Of a DNA stretch of 64,000 nucleotides, positions 24,822 through 33,915 are shown one piece after another. The notes below the pieces were generated by a model. It worked only from the letters and a program-made list of their open reading frames with translations. It made no database searches and was not told the origin of the DNA. Both the position numbers and the translations under genes were made by a program. Where the stretch lies: positions 248,001-312,000 of the forward strand of contig JAUIKF010000001.1 in NCBI GenBank assembly GCA_030430575.1, given 5' to 3'. Positions within the stretch are counted from its first letter, which is position 1; each line of letters starts with the position of its first letter. Origin of the DNA: Bacteroidia bacterium. Lineage in GTDB: Bacteria > Bacteroidota > Bacteroidia > J057.

Positions 24822-25460
24822 TTAAGTTTTTGTCTTTGATTTGGGGGTGCGGTTATCAATAGACTCTTGAATTTCATCTTCGTCTTTGGATATAAGCGAG
24901 ACAAAAACTAAAAACCAATACATTCCAGTCCCTGCAATAAAAGAAGGTATTGGATGAACTCCTAAAATTCCCAAATCGTAATAGTTAGACAAAAGAATGA
25001 CTTCTCTAATACTATACAAAACTAGAGTAATATATAATAAAAGATATATCACTAGCTCATTGAGATTTCTTTTCAATGACTTAAAAAGTGAAGGAGATAC
25101 AATTTTAAATATCTTTTTTCGATTGCTAAGTAGGCCATTTTCATAAATAAATCCGAATATTCTAAAAATAGGTATATTTAAAAGAAGTATGTGGATAACC
25201 CCAAATAAAGAAACTAAGTCAAAATAATTTATTCCTAATTCTGATGCAGAACCATTTGTCCAAGTCACTAAGTTGATTAGGATATAATCTGATAACCATA
25301 TACTAAAAACTGGAAACCAGAATAAGTGAATTATCAAATTAGCAGTTAATGCCCTGTAACTTATATATGCAATATTGATTCTCCACCAAAATGGGTGATT
25401 TACAAGGAGATATTTGTCTATTTTTTTTAATTCTTTGTCAATGACTTTATTTTTTTTCAT
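24822..25460 (-). CDS. Four-helix membrane protein, partner of the ABC ATPase
   Basis: The 212-aa product has about four membrane helices (around residues 38-60, 80-102, 132-152 and 170-192) and charged ends, with KIDKYLLVNHPFWW just before the first. That start resembles the membrane partners of Bacteroidota ABC ATPases whose N-termini read like IDKYLL-x-x-P. It overlaps the ABC ATPase gene by 14 bases, so the two are very likely made together. Function is inferred from the pair, not from a motif. Confidence 0.6.
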   Translation of the reverse strand: MKKNKVIDKELKKIDKYLLVNHPFWWRINIAYISYRALTANLIIHLFWFPVFSIWLSDYILINLVTWTNGSASELGINYFDLVSLFGVIHILLLNIPIFRIFGFIYENGLLSNRKKIFKIVSPSLFKSLKRNLNELVIYLLLYITLVLYSIREVILLSNYYDLGILGVHPIPSFIAGTGMYWFLVFVSLISKDEDEIQESIDNRTPKSKTKT

Positions 25461-27030
25461 TATGCTTTTCCCCTTTAAAGTCTTTTCCCAAAGAAAGATC
25501 GGAAAGATATAACATTGTTGATGAACTCACATTTCGAAAAAAATCGAGTTGAATATCATCATTTAAGAGATGGTTGATAATTTCTTTCATAGGAATCGAA
25601 TTGGGAACAAAAAGCCTAAAGTGATTCCCCATATCCAATATTTCTATATTTTTATTCAAGTCCTTTAATCTCTTTTCTGTTTGAATAAAACTAACAGGAT
25701 TTGCTTTCTCTGGTCCTATTTGAAAAACACTTTTCCCACTTGCTAATTTTTGTTTTTTTACTTTTTCGCTAAGTTCTGATCTAGTGCCATAGAATTTTTC
25801 CTGACCATTGTTTAGTACAAGTATATGATCAGATATATTTTCTATATCAAATGGATAGCAAGAACTAATAGCAATAGCAACATTCTCATTACTAAGTCTC
25901 TTTAAATAAACTAGAATTTCACTTTGAGCGTCAGGGTCCAAAGATGCTAGTGGCTCATCAAGTAACAAAAACTTTGGGTTACTAAGTACTGCTTTTGCAA
26001 GCATAAATCTTAGTTTATATCCATTTGATAATTTTTCCCAACTTTTATGAATATGAGGTTCTAGGTTTAACCGATTAATAATCCCCTGAACCCTTTCCTC
26101 GTTTGCCCTGCCCAATGATCCATAGATTGCAGCTTCATAATGAAGGATTTCTTTTAGATTCCCTTTTATCTTTTTTGGAAGGTTCTGAGGAACATAGGCA
26201 TAGTAATATTTTACCTTTCTAATGAGAGACTTATATAGCCTAACATTTTTAGGCTTTGATAATTCAAAGTAATCATTGACCCTCTTTATTAGAGGGTGTG
26301 AAAAAGATTTAATTAGCCTATTTGTTTTAAATATTGGGAATTCTAAGTCCCCCTTATAGTCAGTTTCAATACAAGATAAAATATTCATCAAAGTTGATTT
26401 CCCACTTGCATTATGCCCAATAATAGCAGTAATCTCACCACCTCTAAAAGAAACTCTATTTTCTTTTAAAGATAACTTAAAACCATCCTTTTCGGGAGTC
26501 CACTCAATATTACTGAATGTGCAATATGCTTCTCCATATCTGGCATTTTCAATCTCCTCGGCCTTAATTATACCCTTTGGATTCTCTACTTCATCTTTAT
26601 CTTCAGACAACTTCAGGCTACTATTATCTTGAAGTTTTATCTGATCAATCACCTCGCTTATTTCTAACTTTTTAGATTTTTCTATCTTTAATCTAAGTAA
26701 TGATCGAGTAAGTACTTCACCATATAGCTCTTTACCTAAACTAGAAATTGAGTTCCTAATCCGATTCCTTTCAATATTACATGTATCAACATCCCATTCT
26801 CCTCTCATCTGCATATTCGATAAGTTCTGTAACCTTCCACAAATCCCATTATAATTGTACAAGAATTCATCAACAAGAACTGAGGATAGAACTTGATAAA
26901 TATCGTGTATCAAATCCAACGCGAATTTCAACCTGTCTTTCCTTATGGATTCCATGAACTGCACATAGAATTCATCCGTCTTTTCAAGGTTGAATATTTC
27001 CTTTTGAATCTGGTCCTTAGTTAGCTGCAT
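25447..27030 (-). CDS. ABC-type ATPase with effector-associated-domain-like N-terminus
   Basis: The 527-aa product has an ABC ATPase core: Walker A GHNASGKST (about residue 204), Q-loop YVPQNL, signature LSNGYKLR, Walker B FLLLDEP and D-loop SLD. The H-loop histidine is replaced (SSCYPF where SSH is usual). About 60 extra residues separate Walker A and the Q-loop. The first 120 residues carry an all-helical region (LYNYNGICGRLQNLSNMQ, then NIERNRIRNSISSLGKEL) that matches the pattern of effector-associated domain 11, a death-like adaptor domain of bacterial conflict systems. A C-terminal segment of about 100 residues is not recognised. It is paired with a membrane protein by overlap. Confidence 0.7.
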   Translation of the reverse strand: MQLTKDQIQKEIFNLEKTDEFYVQFMESIRKDRLKFALDLIHDIYQVLSSVLVDEFLYNYNGICGRLQNLSNMQMRGEWDVDTCNIERNRIRNSISSLGKELYGEVLTRSLLRLKIEKSKKLEISEVIDQIKLQDNSSLKLSEDKDEVENPKGIIKAEEIENARYGEAYCTFSNIEWTPEKDGFKLSLKENRVSFRGGEITAIIGHNASGKSTLMNILSCIETDYKGDLEFPIFKTNRLIKSFSHPLIKRVNDYFELSKPKNVRLYKSLIRKVKYYYAYVPQNLPKKIKGNLKEILHYEAAIYGSLGRANEERVQGIINRLNLEPHIHKSWEKLSNGYKLRFMLAKAVLSNPKFLLLDEPLASLDPDAQSEILVYLKRLSNENVAIAISSCYPFDIENISDHILVLNNGQEKFYGTRSELSEKVKKQKLASGKSVFQIGPEKANPVSFIQTEKRLKDLNKNIEILDMGNHFRLFVPNSIPMKEIINHLLNDDIQLDFFRNVSSSTMLYLSDLSLGKDFKGEKHNEKK

Positions 27031-27125
27031 AATCGAGATTTTGAGAAATAAGCTACTCTCTTATTTTACTACAACCATCCATCGCGCAAAAACCAACTCC
27101 TACTCATCAACAAGCCATTTCCCCC

Positions 27126-27332
27126 CTACTCCCCAAACTCCACCTTCGGCAAGCCGTCCACAATATCCACCGTCTGCACACTCACATTGACAATGCTTAG
27201 GAGCAAGTCCAGGATGTACCTGGGATTGCCTACTTCCTGGCTCCAGTCGTTGGAGTCGTTTTTGATGCCGCTTTTTTTGTCCACTTTGACTTGATAGCAT
27301 TCCATGATCCATTCTATCGCACTTTTGCCATA
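27126..27332 (-). pseudogene. C-terminal remnant of a type ISP restriction-modification enzyme
   Basis: Reading the minus strand from 27332 to a stop at 27126-27128 gives YGKSAIEWIMECYQVKVD, then KNDSNDW and NPRYILDLLLSIVNVSVQ. This is the conserved C-terminal tail of large ISP enzymes and related helicase-methylase fusions. A stop codon (TAA) lies directly upstream in the same frame, and no more of the gene is present. It is a decayed third restriction system in the 304-base spacer between the ABC gene and the pentapeptide gene. Confidence 0.7.
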
Positions 27333-27334
27333 GA

Positions 27335-29392
27335 TTATTTAGAGTGTTCATCTTTAAGGCTTGCCTGTCTTAGGAAGTTCATCACCTTTTTAGAGCCATA
27401 ATCCCTTATTTTATAAATATCACGATTCCCCTTACAATTATTATACACATGCATTATTAGTGAATCATTTATTGCTGTGATAGTCGAATCAGATACTTCA
27501 TCCTCTGGATTTCTCTCCCTATCAATAAAATATAGCCAAGGGGTTTCTGTTTCAAAATTGCAAATATCTTTTTTACGATAGGCTAGAAACTCTTCTATGG
27601 AAGAGTTAAAGCTACCATAGTCGACAGTATTATTTTGGAATACTAGTGCTTGATTTAACCTTTCAAGAAACGAGGAATCCTCAACTATTTTGGAATCTAT
27701 ATCTGGGTTAAAAACCAAGGATTGGTACCATTTTTTAACCACAGAAGAATCAAATTTCTTTTCAGAAATTGAATTCAGAAAAAGGCCATAGTCTAACGAA
27801 TTTAGGTTTCTTGTTCCTCTAAGGAATACCTTATCCATGAATGCACCTTTGAGGTTTGCTTCTATGAAAGAAGCACTCCTAACATCTGTTAACTCAAATG
27901 TACAACCAGGAAAACTTGATTCAAGCCAGACTCCTCTTAAGTCAGCACTCACGAAGTCTGAATAAAGGAAGTGAGACTTAAAGAAATGAGATAAAGGAAA
28001 TTCAGCACTTCGGAAGCTTGAATAATATAGGTCGCATCTAAAAAACTCCGCTCCAATTCCACGAGACTCGATGAAATGACTTTTTACAAGAGAAGTAGAC
28101 CTTACCTTAACGCCATGCATTTTGGAAAAATCAAATAAGGTAGAATCAAGATTCGAAGACAAAATCAATGCATTATTCAATATGGAGTTAATAAAGGTTG
28201 CTTTAATACCAATTGAATTTTCAAGGGTTATGGACCTAAGTTTTGCATCTATAAACTTACCTTTTGAAAAATTGCAATTTATTAATCTAGCTCCTGTCAA
28301 ATCAGACCTAGAAAAATTTACTCCAGTCATTTTAATATTTGCAAATTGGGCAAACCTGAAGTTCCTACCAGAAAGATCAAGATTTGGGCTTATTGTATCA
28401 TTATACAATTCTATCTTAGGAATAATGGATTGAATAAATTTAGATTCACTATAAGCACCATTTGATTTCCCTCCTATTGACGTTTGAAGAATGATAAGGC
28501 TTACAAAAGCCATTAGAAAAATCAGGGGATTTTGCAGAAAAATATTAAACTTTTCCTTAAATCCTTTCCTTAATAGAACAATCAGCTTTCTGTTTAAAGC
28601 TCTTTGAATACGTTTTTTAGTACTGTTTTGTGAGTAATTTCTAAAGTACCTTTTCCTAATTACAACACTATAATATAAATATAATACCAGGCCCCACTGA
28701 AATAAGAGGAAAATTGCAATTATCGGAGACGTAAAAATGATCGATATTATAAAAAGCAAAAAAAACAAAACAATATATCCCATTATCAATGACCAAAAAT
28801 CCAGTTTTTGGGTTTTGAATATCCTTTCCAAAAAGTATAAAACAGCAACAAAGTCAACTAAGATTATGAGCGTATGAATTAAGGTAATAGAAAAACTTTG
28901 GTAGTCGGCAAACCTTAATTGAACTATTAAAAGGGAGAATAGGGGTAAAATAAAAAAGGAGAGCTTAACGATAATCTTCAGAAAATTTTTTTCTTTCCCT
29001 TCTAAACCCACTAAGTAATTGAATAGCAAAGGAGGTAATAATTTGCCATTTATAGGTTCAGAAGCTCCTTTATTTTCTGAGAATTGAGAAAGCTTTGATA
29101 ATTCTTCCAATTTTTTCTGGTGAAAAAAAAGATGAATCAAGATATTTAAATGGAGTATTATCGACAATATCGGAATAAAGATATAAAAAATAATCAAAGG
29201 AACCTTAACACCTATTATGGGTAAATTCAAACCTGAATATGGATTTAGTAAATCCATATCAGAAGTTTGAAGGACTGTGATCCCCATATAAGTTAAAAAA
29301 ATGAGGTAGGATATTTCTAGACTCCTAACCAACGATGTTGATTTACCAAGTACCGATTTCACTTCATCAATCTTGTCTTTAATATCACTCAT
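27335..29392 (-). CDS. Membrane-anchored pentapeptide-repeat protein
   Basis: The 685-aa product has an N-terminal half with about six membrane helices (residues about 25-45, 60-85, 130-150, 165-190, 200-230, 290-310) and a C-terminal half of pentapeptide repeats at about residues 335-560, for example NLDLSGRNFRFAQFANIKM, SDLTGARLINCNF and ADLRGVWLESSF. The repeats form a right-handed quadrilateral beta-helix, often DNA-mimicking or protein-binding. The last 130 residues are unassigned. Pentapeptide proteins with membrane segments occur in bacterial conflict loci. Function here is unknown; its neighbour is the ABC pair, with the ISP remnant between. Confidence 0.7.
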   Translation of the reverse strand: MSDIKDKIDEVKSVLGKSTSLVRSLEISYLIFLTYMGITVLQTSDMDLLNPYSGLNLPIIGVKVPLIIFYIFIPILSIILHLNILIHLFFHQKKLEELSKLSQFSENKGASEPINGKLLPPLLFNYLVGLEGKEKNFLKIIVKLSFFILPLFSLLIVQLRFADYQSFSITLIHTLIILVDFVAVLYFLERIFKTQKLDFWSLIMGYIVLFFLLFIISIIFTSPIIAIFLLFQWGLVLYLYYSVVIRKRYFRNYSQNSTKKRIQRALNRKLIVLLRKGFKEKFNIFLQNPLIFLMAFVSLIILQTSIGGKSNGAYSESKFIQSIIPKIELYNDTISPNLDLSGRNFRFAQFANIKMTGVNFSRSDLTGARLINCNFSKGKFIDAKLRSITLENSIGIKATFINSILNNALILSSNLDSTLFDFSKMHGVKVRSTSLVKSHFIESRGIGAEFFRCDLYYSSFRSAEFPLSHFFKSHFLYSDFVSADLRGVWLESSFPGCTFELTDVRSASFIEANLKGAFMDKVFLRGTRNLNSLDYGLFLNSISEKKFDSSVVKKWYQSLVFNPDIDSKIVEDSSFLERLNQALVFQNNTVDYGSFNSSIEEFLAYRKKDICNFETETPWLYFIDRERNPEDEVSDSTITAINDSLIMHVYNNCKGNRDIYKIRDYGSKKVMNFLRQASLKDEHSK

Positions 29393-29456
29393 AGTAAAAT
29401 AGTTCTATTCTGATATATTATAGCTACATTTTTATGAACAAATCCCTTATCCCCCC

Positions 29457-32400
29457 TCACGCAAAAGCCCTTCCTCCACTTTCCGCCTTATCCATCAAAA
29501 AGCTGAATACCTCATTCGATTTCTCCTTGAAGGTAGGCATATCATACACCCCCTCAAGGTGAGGGTAAAGCTGCTTCATAATATAGCGTTCTACATTGAT
29601 CCGTTGGCGTTGGTTTTTATGCCAATCGACCACAAGGATGTTGTCCTTTTCTGCTTTGAGCTTCGCTAAAAGGTCTTGGGAAGCAAGCTTCACTTGTTGT
29701 TTTTCGGCTTTGGTCAATTTGTCTTTGTAAAGGAGGTCAAAGATTTGAAGTTCTTCTTCTGTGAGTCCTTCGCTTTGTGCTCGAAGGTCTTCTTGTCGAA
29801 GTGCTTCAGCGTAGTTTTTCAACTCAGCAAAAAAGCGGTTTACGTCGCTGGTTTTGGTATTGTAGCGATCGATGATTTCTTGCAAGCGTTGGGCAAAGTC
29901 GGTGCGTGTCGTATTGCGGCGAAGCATCTGCTCCAATTTTGTTTGGATAAAGGCTTTGAAATCAACGATAGCAAGGTATTTTAACTCTGTACGTTTGAAG
30001 TTTCGCATGACCTGGTCTAAGTTGACACGACGTAAATCGATTTGCTGTTGAGGGGTGATTTCGTAGGAGGTTGAATAATCTGAATTATCAGAAATCCCCG
30101 TATCCTCAAGCTTTAAAATAGTTTCCTTTATTTCATATCCTTTGGAATAAATGCTATCATCTAATAGTACCCTGGTTTCCTCCACAGCAGCATCAAAATC
30201 ACCTGTATCTCTTTCCCTATTAATAATTTGGCGAAGGTATTCATAAGCCTCTTTAATACGCTTAAACTCGTTGAGAATATCCGTATCTGGCTGAGTTGCT
30301 TTGTAGATATTTCTGATCGCATTTTCATGCACATTAAATTCCTTTCTTAGCTCCTCAGTCTTGGATAGATTATTAGCGAAGGTGGCGAAATGCTTGATTT
30401 TCTTAAACGTATTATCGTTGTCCAAAATCAAAGCTATATCGCATTCATTTTCAAGCAGAAATTCCCTAGCAGTATCGACCGCTTCCACCAATAAATCCTT
30501 CAAAGCTTGCTTATCCTTTACAGGTCTGTCAATGCCTCCTGATTGATCATTTCGCTCCTTTCCATATTTCTCCAACGCCTTTTCGAGGTTCTCAAAAACC
30601 CCAAAATAATCTATGATCATCCCACAGGTTTTATCTATTGCAACCCGATTGGCTCGGGCAATCGTCTGCATGAGGGTATGGTTTTGCATGGGCTTGTCCA
30701 GGTACAGCGTGCTAATCGTAGGACTGTCAAAGCCTGTAAGCCACTTAGAACAAAGGAAAACCAAGGAGAAAGGGTCATCCGCTTTTTGAAAGCGGTCTTT
30801 TAACCTTAGCCGTTCGTTTCCAAATTGCGTCTCCATCGCTTTTCGATGGGGTTTTATATCTAATCCTTGCTTTGCAAATTTCTCCTCTTCATCACTGTCC
30901 TTGCTGATCACTACATACATCTCCGCCTTTCGCATAAACTCCAGTATCTCCCGCTTTTCCTGTTCTTCTTTTGGGGTTGCAGCCGTTGCGATTTCACGGT
31001 TCAACTTTTGTTTTTCCACCTTCCAATGCGCTTTCACCTTATCGTACATCTTCACTGTGGTGTACTTATCCACAGAAATCACCATCGCTTTTCCTTTATA
31101 AGCTCTGTATGGGAAGTGCTTTACGATGTCTTGAGCGATCTCCTCTAGCCTAGCGTCCCGCTTGATAAGCTCCAGTTCAGTGGCGTATTGCCGTTTGAGG
31201 CGTTCTTCATCCTCTAGGGATAGGTTATCTTGTTCAACTATTTTCGCTAAATCCTCATTCAGGTATTTATTCCCCAATTGTACCTGTGGCACCCTGTTTT
31301 CATAGAATAGGGGAACGGTGGCTCCGTCCTCCATACTTTGGGCGAAATTGTATTCACTGATATACTCACCAAACCACTCCCTCGTGGTTTCATTGGCATC
31401 TAACAATGGGGTACCCGTAAAGGCCAAATAATTGGCGTTAGGCATAGCCTTGCGCATATTTTGGGCAAAGGTATTGTACTGGCTACGGTGCGCCTCATCT
31501 ACCAATACAATGATGTCATTTCGTTCTGTCAGAAGAGGGAATTCCTCCCCTTTGTCAGTTCCAAACTTTTGGATCAGGGTGAAAACGAATCGCTTATTGC
31601 CCTCTCCAAGCATCTGCTTGAGTGCAATTCGACTTTTTACTTTGACTTCGTCTTTTTCTCCTATGATTTCAGCCTTTAGAAAGTTTTTGAAGATTTGATC
31701 ATCGAGGCTATCGCGGTCTGTGACAATCACAAAGGTGTAATCTCCTTTATACCTTCTAAAGATTTTCATAGCGAAGAAAATCATAGAAAAGCTCTTTCCA
31801 CTTCCTTGTGTGTGCCAAAAAACGCCCAATCTTCCATTCTGATTCAGCCTATTTTCAAAGGAAGTAATGCCATTATTTACCCCTATATATTGGTGGTTTT
31901 TGGCGACGATCTTGGCCGTATCAGAAAAGTAAAAGATAAAGTTTTCCAAAATGTCAAGCAATCGCCTTTTGTCACACATCCCTTTCACCACACGCTCTAG
32001 GCTAATGCCTTCTTCATCAGGATCATAGGCTTCATCTTCCCGCTCCACACGCTTCCATACAAAATAATGTTCCCAACTTGCCGTAAAGCTTCCCACCTTG
32101 GTATGAATACCATTAGATAGGATATTGAACATATTGCAGTTAAATAAAATAGGGATGTTCCGTTTATATTTGCGGAGGTTCTCAGTGTAGGCAGTCTTTA
32201 CCTCCACATTGGAGTTTTTCAACTCTATAAAAACCAATGGCAAACCATTTACATACACCAATAAATCCGTTCGGCAACTCTTTTTCCCCACTATTGGCAA
32301 TTCCTCTACAATGATAAATTCATTTTTTTCAGGATGATGAAAGTCTATATAGATCACCTTTTCAGGCTTTTCTATGCCGTTTTCATCCTTGACTTTGGTA

Positions 32401-32708
32401 TAATACCCGTCCTTCAATAGAAGGTGTAATTCCTTATTGGCTGCTAGGGGGGAAAGGGTCGCACGTGATCGTGTGATTTCACGAATAGCGTCCTGTAAGG
32501 CTTCTTCTTTATGCTGTGGAGGTAAATGATCATTAATGGATTCTAAAGCTTTCTGTAAGCGTTTCTTGCTTATTACTTGCTTATTGGAAGTCCTGCCAAG
32601 GCTACTATCATCATATTTACAAAAGAGGTGTTCTGAATAGCCAAGGGTATTCAGATACAAATCCACTAACTCTTTTTGTATTTCCTCTTCAGAGATAAAG
32701 TTTGCCAT
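29457..32708 (-). CDS. hsdR: Type I restriction endonuclease HsdR (system 2)
   Basis: The 1083-aa translocase-nuclease has the PD-(D/E)XK site (DLLVYVNGLPLVFIELK, about residue 145-165), Walker A in HTQGSGKSFSMIF (about residue 305), VDEAHRSQY (Walker B DEAH) and FTGTPLL. It is last in the M-S-R operon, 55 bases after hsdS, unlike system 1 where it leads. The protein is only distantly similar to the HsdR of system 1, so the two systems look like independent acquisitions. Confidence 0.95.
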   Translation of the reverse strand: MANFISEEEIQKELVDLYLNTLGYSEHLFCKYDDSSLGRTSNKQVISKKRLQKALESINDHLPPQHKEEALQDAIREITRSRATLSPLAANKELHLLLKDGYYTKVKDENGIEKPEKVIYIDFHHPEKNEFIIVEELPIVGKKSCRTDLLVYVNGLPLVFIELKNSNVEVKTAYTENLRKYKRNIPILFNCNMFNILSNGIHTKVGSFTASWEHYFVWKRVEREDEAYDPDEEGISLERVVKGMCDKRRLLDILENFIFYFSDTAKIVAKNHQYIGVNNGITSFENRLNQNGRLGVFWHTQGSGKSFSMIFFAMKIFRRYKGDYTFVIVTDRDSLDDQIFKNFLKAEIIGEKDEVKVKSRIALKQMLGEGNKRFVFTLIQKFGTDKGEEFPLLTERNDIIVLVDEAHRSQYNTFAQNMRKAMPNANYLAFTGTPLLDANETTREWFGEYISEYNFAQSMEDGATVPLFYENRVPQVQLGNKYLNEDLAKIVEQDNLSLEDEERLKRQYATELELIKRDARLEEIAQDIVKHFPYRAYKGKAMVISVDKYTTVKMYDKVKAHWKVEKQKLNREIATAATPKEEQEKREILEFMRKAEMYVVISKDSDEEEKFAKQGLDIKPHRKAMETQFGNERLRLKDRFQKADDPFSLVFLCSKWLTGFDSPTISTLYLDKPMQNHTLMQTIARANRVAIDKTCGMIIDYFGVFENLEKALEKYGKERNDQSGGIDRPVKDKQALKDLLVEAVDTAREFLLENECDIALILDNDNTFKKIKHFATFANNLSKTEELRKEFNVHENAIRNIYKATQPDTDILNEFKRIKEAYEYLRQIINRERDTGDFDAAVEETRVLLDDSIYSKGYEIKETILKLEDTGISDNSDYSTSYEITPQQQIDLRRVNLDQVMRNFKRTELKYLAIVDFKAFIQTKLEQMLRRNTTRTDFAQRLQEIIDRYNTKTSDVNRFFAELKNYAEALRQEDLRAQSEGLTEEELQIFDLLYKDKLTKAEKQQVKLASQDLLAKLKAEKDNILVVDWHKNQRQRINVERYIMKQLYPHLEGVYDMPTFKEKSNEVFSFLMDKAESGGRAFA

Positions 32709-32763
32709 CTTTTTGATATTTGGAGGTCAATGCTTGGCAAGGTTTCTTTTCTACATGTGAGTA

Positions 32764-33915
32764 TCAGACTTTTAGTTTGCCACTTAATAAGCGCGGGAGT
32801 AGACGGTCACGAATCTTTCCTAAAACTTTGTTTTGAGATTTATGCAACTTTATTTTTTCATAAAAGGGGGTCACAATTTGTTCAAACCTATTGATCAATT
32901 CTTCTCCTGGAAGACTTATCGATAATTTTATTAAATCTTTAGGGTAAACATGTGGTTGGGCCGATCCTTTTTGCAGATGAAATATTTCTTTTTGCTTCTC
33001 AATTAAGGACAAGTAGATAAAATAAAAACAACTTGTTGCCTCAGAGTCAATAAATGAGCAATCAGAAGCCCAAATATTTTCAAAATACAGATTAACAAAC
33101 CCTGCATTTGCTCCAGATGCACTTACTGTAATTGTTGGAGATAAGGTATTTGCTTTATTATGAAAATAAGCAGGAGATACCCCCCCTGCAACAACTGGAA
33201 TTTCTCCCTCAGAAACAGTGTTTTTTGTAATATTTCTTCCTTTTCTAATTCTTGCTTTCGTTCCGAGTAGTGACGCTTGCCATCCCTTTGGTAAACCATC
33301 CACCATTTCCACGTCCTCATGTCCAGGAAAGCGAAAGCGTACAAACCACTCCTTATAGAGGTTTTGGGCCATTTGTTCTAAAATGGAGATGCGCTTTTGG
33401 TTGTTCTCAATGAGGTCATCATAGGTGGATAGGATGGAGGCGATTTTTTGTTGGGTGGGTAGTGAAATCGGGACTTTAACTTTTATACTTTCAAAAGCAC
33501 TTTTATTAACATTTTCTCTTCCCGAAGCGGAACCACTTGACATGTATTTCACTTTAGGATTATTATACTCCATTAAGTAGTAGATAAATCGCTCATCATA
33601 TTTTTCTTTATGGGGAATGATTGAGTTTATTTGTTGGTTTGTCATACTTGACTGACTTGTATAACATTGTTTCCCGATACTCCCAATGGTAACTACACAT
33701 GTTGTATCGGAGGGGACAAGAAACCTTTTGAACTTTTTCTCTACTTCTTTCGAAAGCAAATCTTCTGTTTTGGCGATATACCTTTGCCCATTTATTATAT
33801 CAGAAGGCTTTATTAATGGATACTTATTCCCATAATAAACCCGCTCTTTTGTTGGAGGTGTAGTCCCAGTAACAATCCTACCTAAATCACCTATTCTTAC
33901 TTCTTTCCATTGCAT
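32764..33915 (-). CDS. hsdS: Type I restriction-modification specificity subunit HsdS (system 2)
   Basis: The 383-aa product has a first recognition domain with VRIGDLGRIVTGTTPPT at the start, a central conserved helix (LPTQQKIASILSTYDDLIE, then MAQNLYKEWFVRFRFPG), a second domain and a distal helix ending in IRDRLLPRLLSGKL. The start codon shares one base with the hsdM stop (TAATG). Both domains differ in sequence from HsdS of system 1, so the two systems recognise different targets. Confidence 0.93.
   Translation of the reverse strand: MQWKEVRIGDLGRIVTGTTPPTKERVYYGNKYPLIKPSDIINGQRYIAKTEDLLSKEVEKKFKRFLVPSDTTCVVTIGSIGKQCYTSQSSMTNQQINSIIPHKEKYDERFIYYLMEYNNPKVKYMSSGSASGRENVNKSAFESIKVKVPISLPTQQKIASILSTYDDLIENNQKRISILEQMAQNLYKEWFVRFRFPGHEDVEMVDGLPKGWQASLLGTKARIRKGRNITKNTVSEGEIPVVAGGVSPAYFHNKANTLSPTITVSASGANAGFVNLYFENIWASDCSFIDSEATSCFYFIYLSLIEKQKEIFHLQKGSAQPHVYPKDLIKLSISLPGEELINRFEQIVTPFYEKIKLHKSQNKVLGKIRDRLLPRLLSGKLKV

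Noticed and set aside
27100-27351. An 83-codon minus frame starting at 27351
   Set aside because: It is out of frame with the ISP tail, which reads better in another frame, and its sequence is rich in odd Cys/Gly/Gln without a family.
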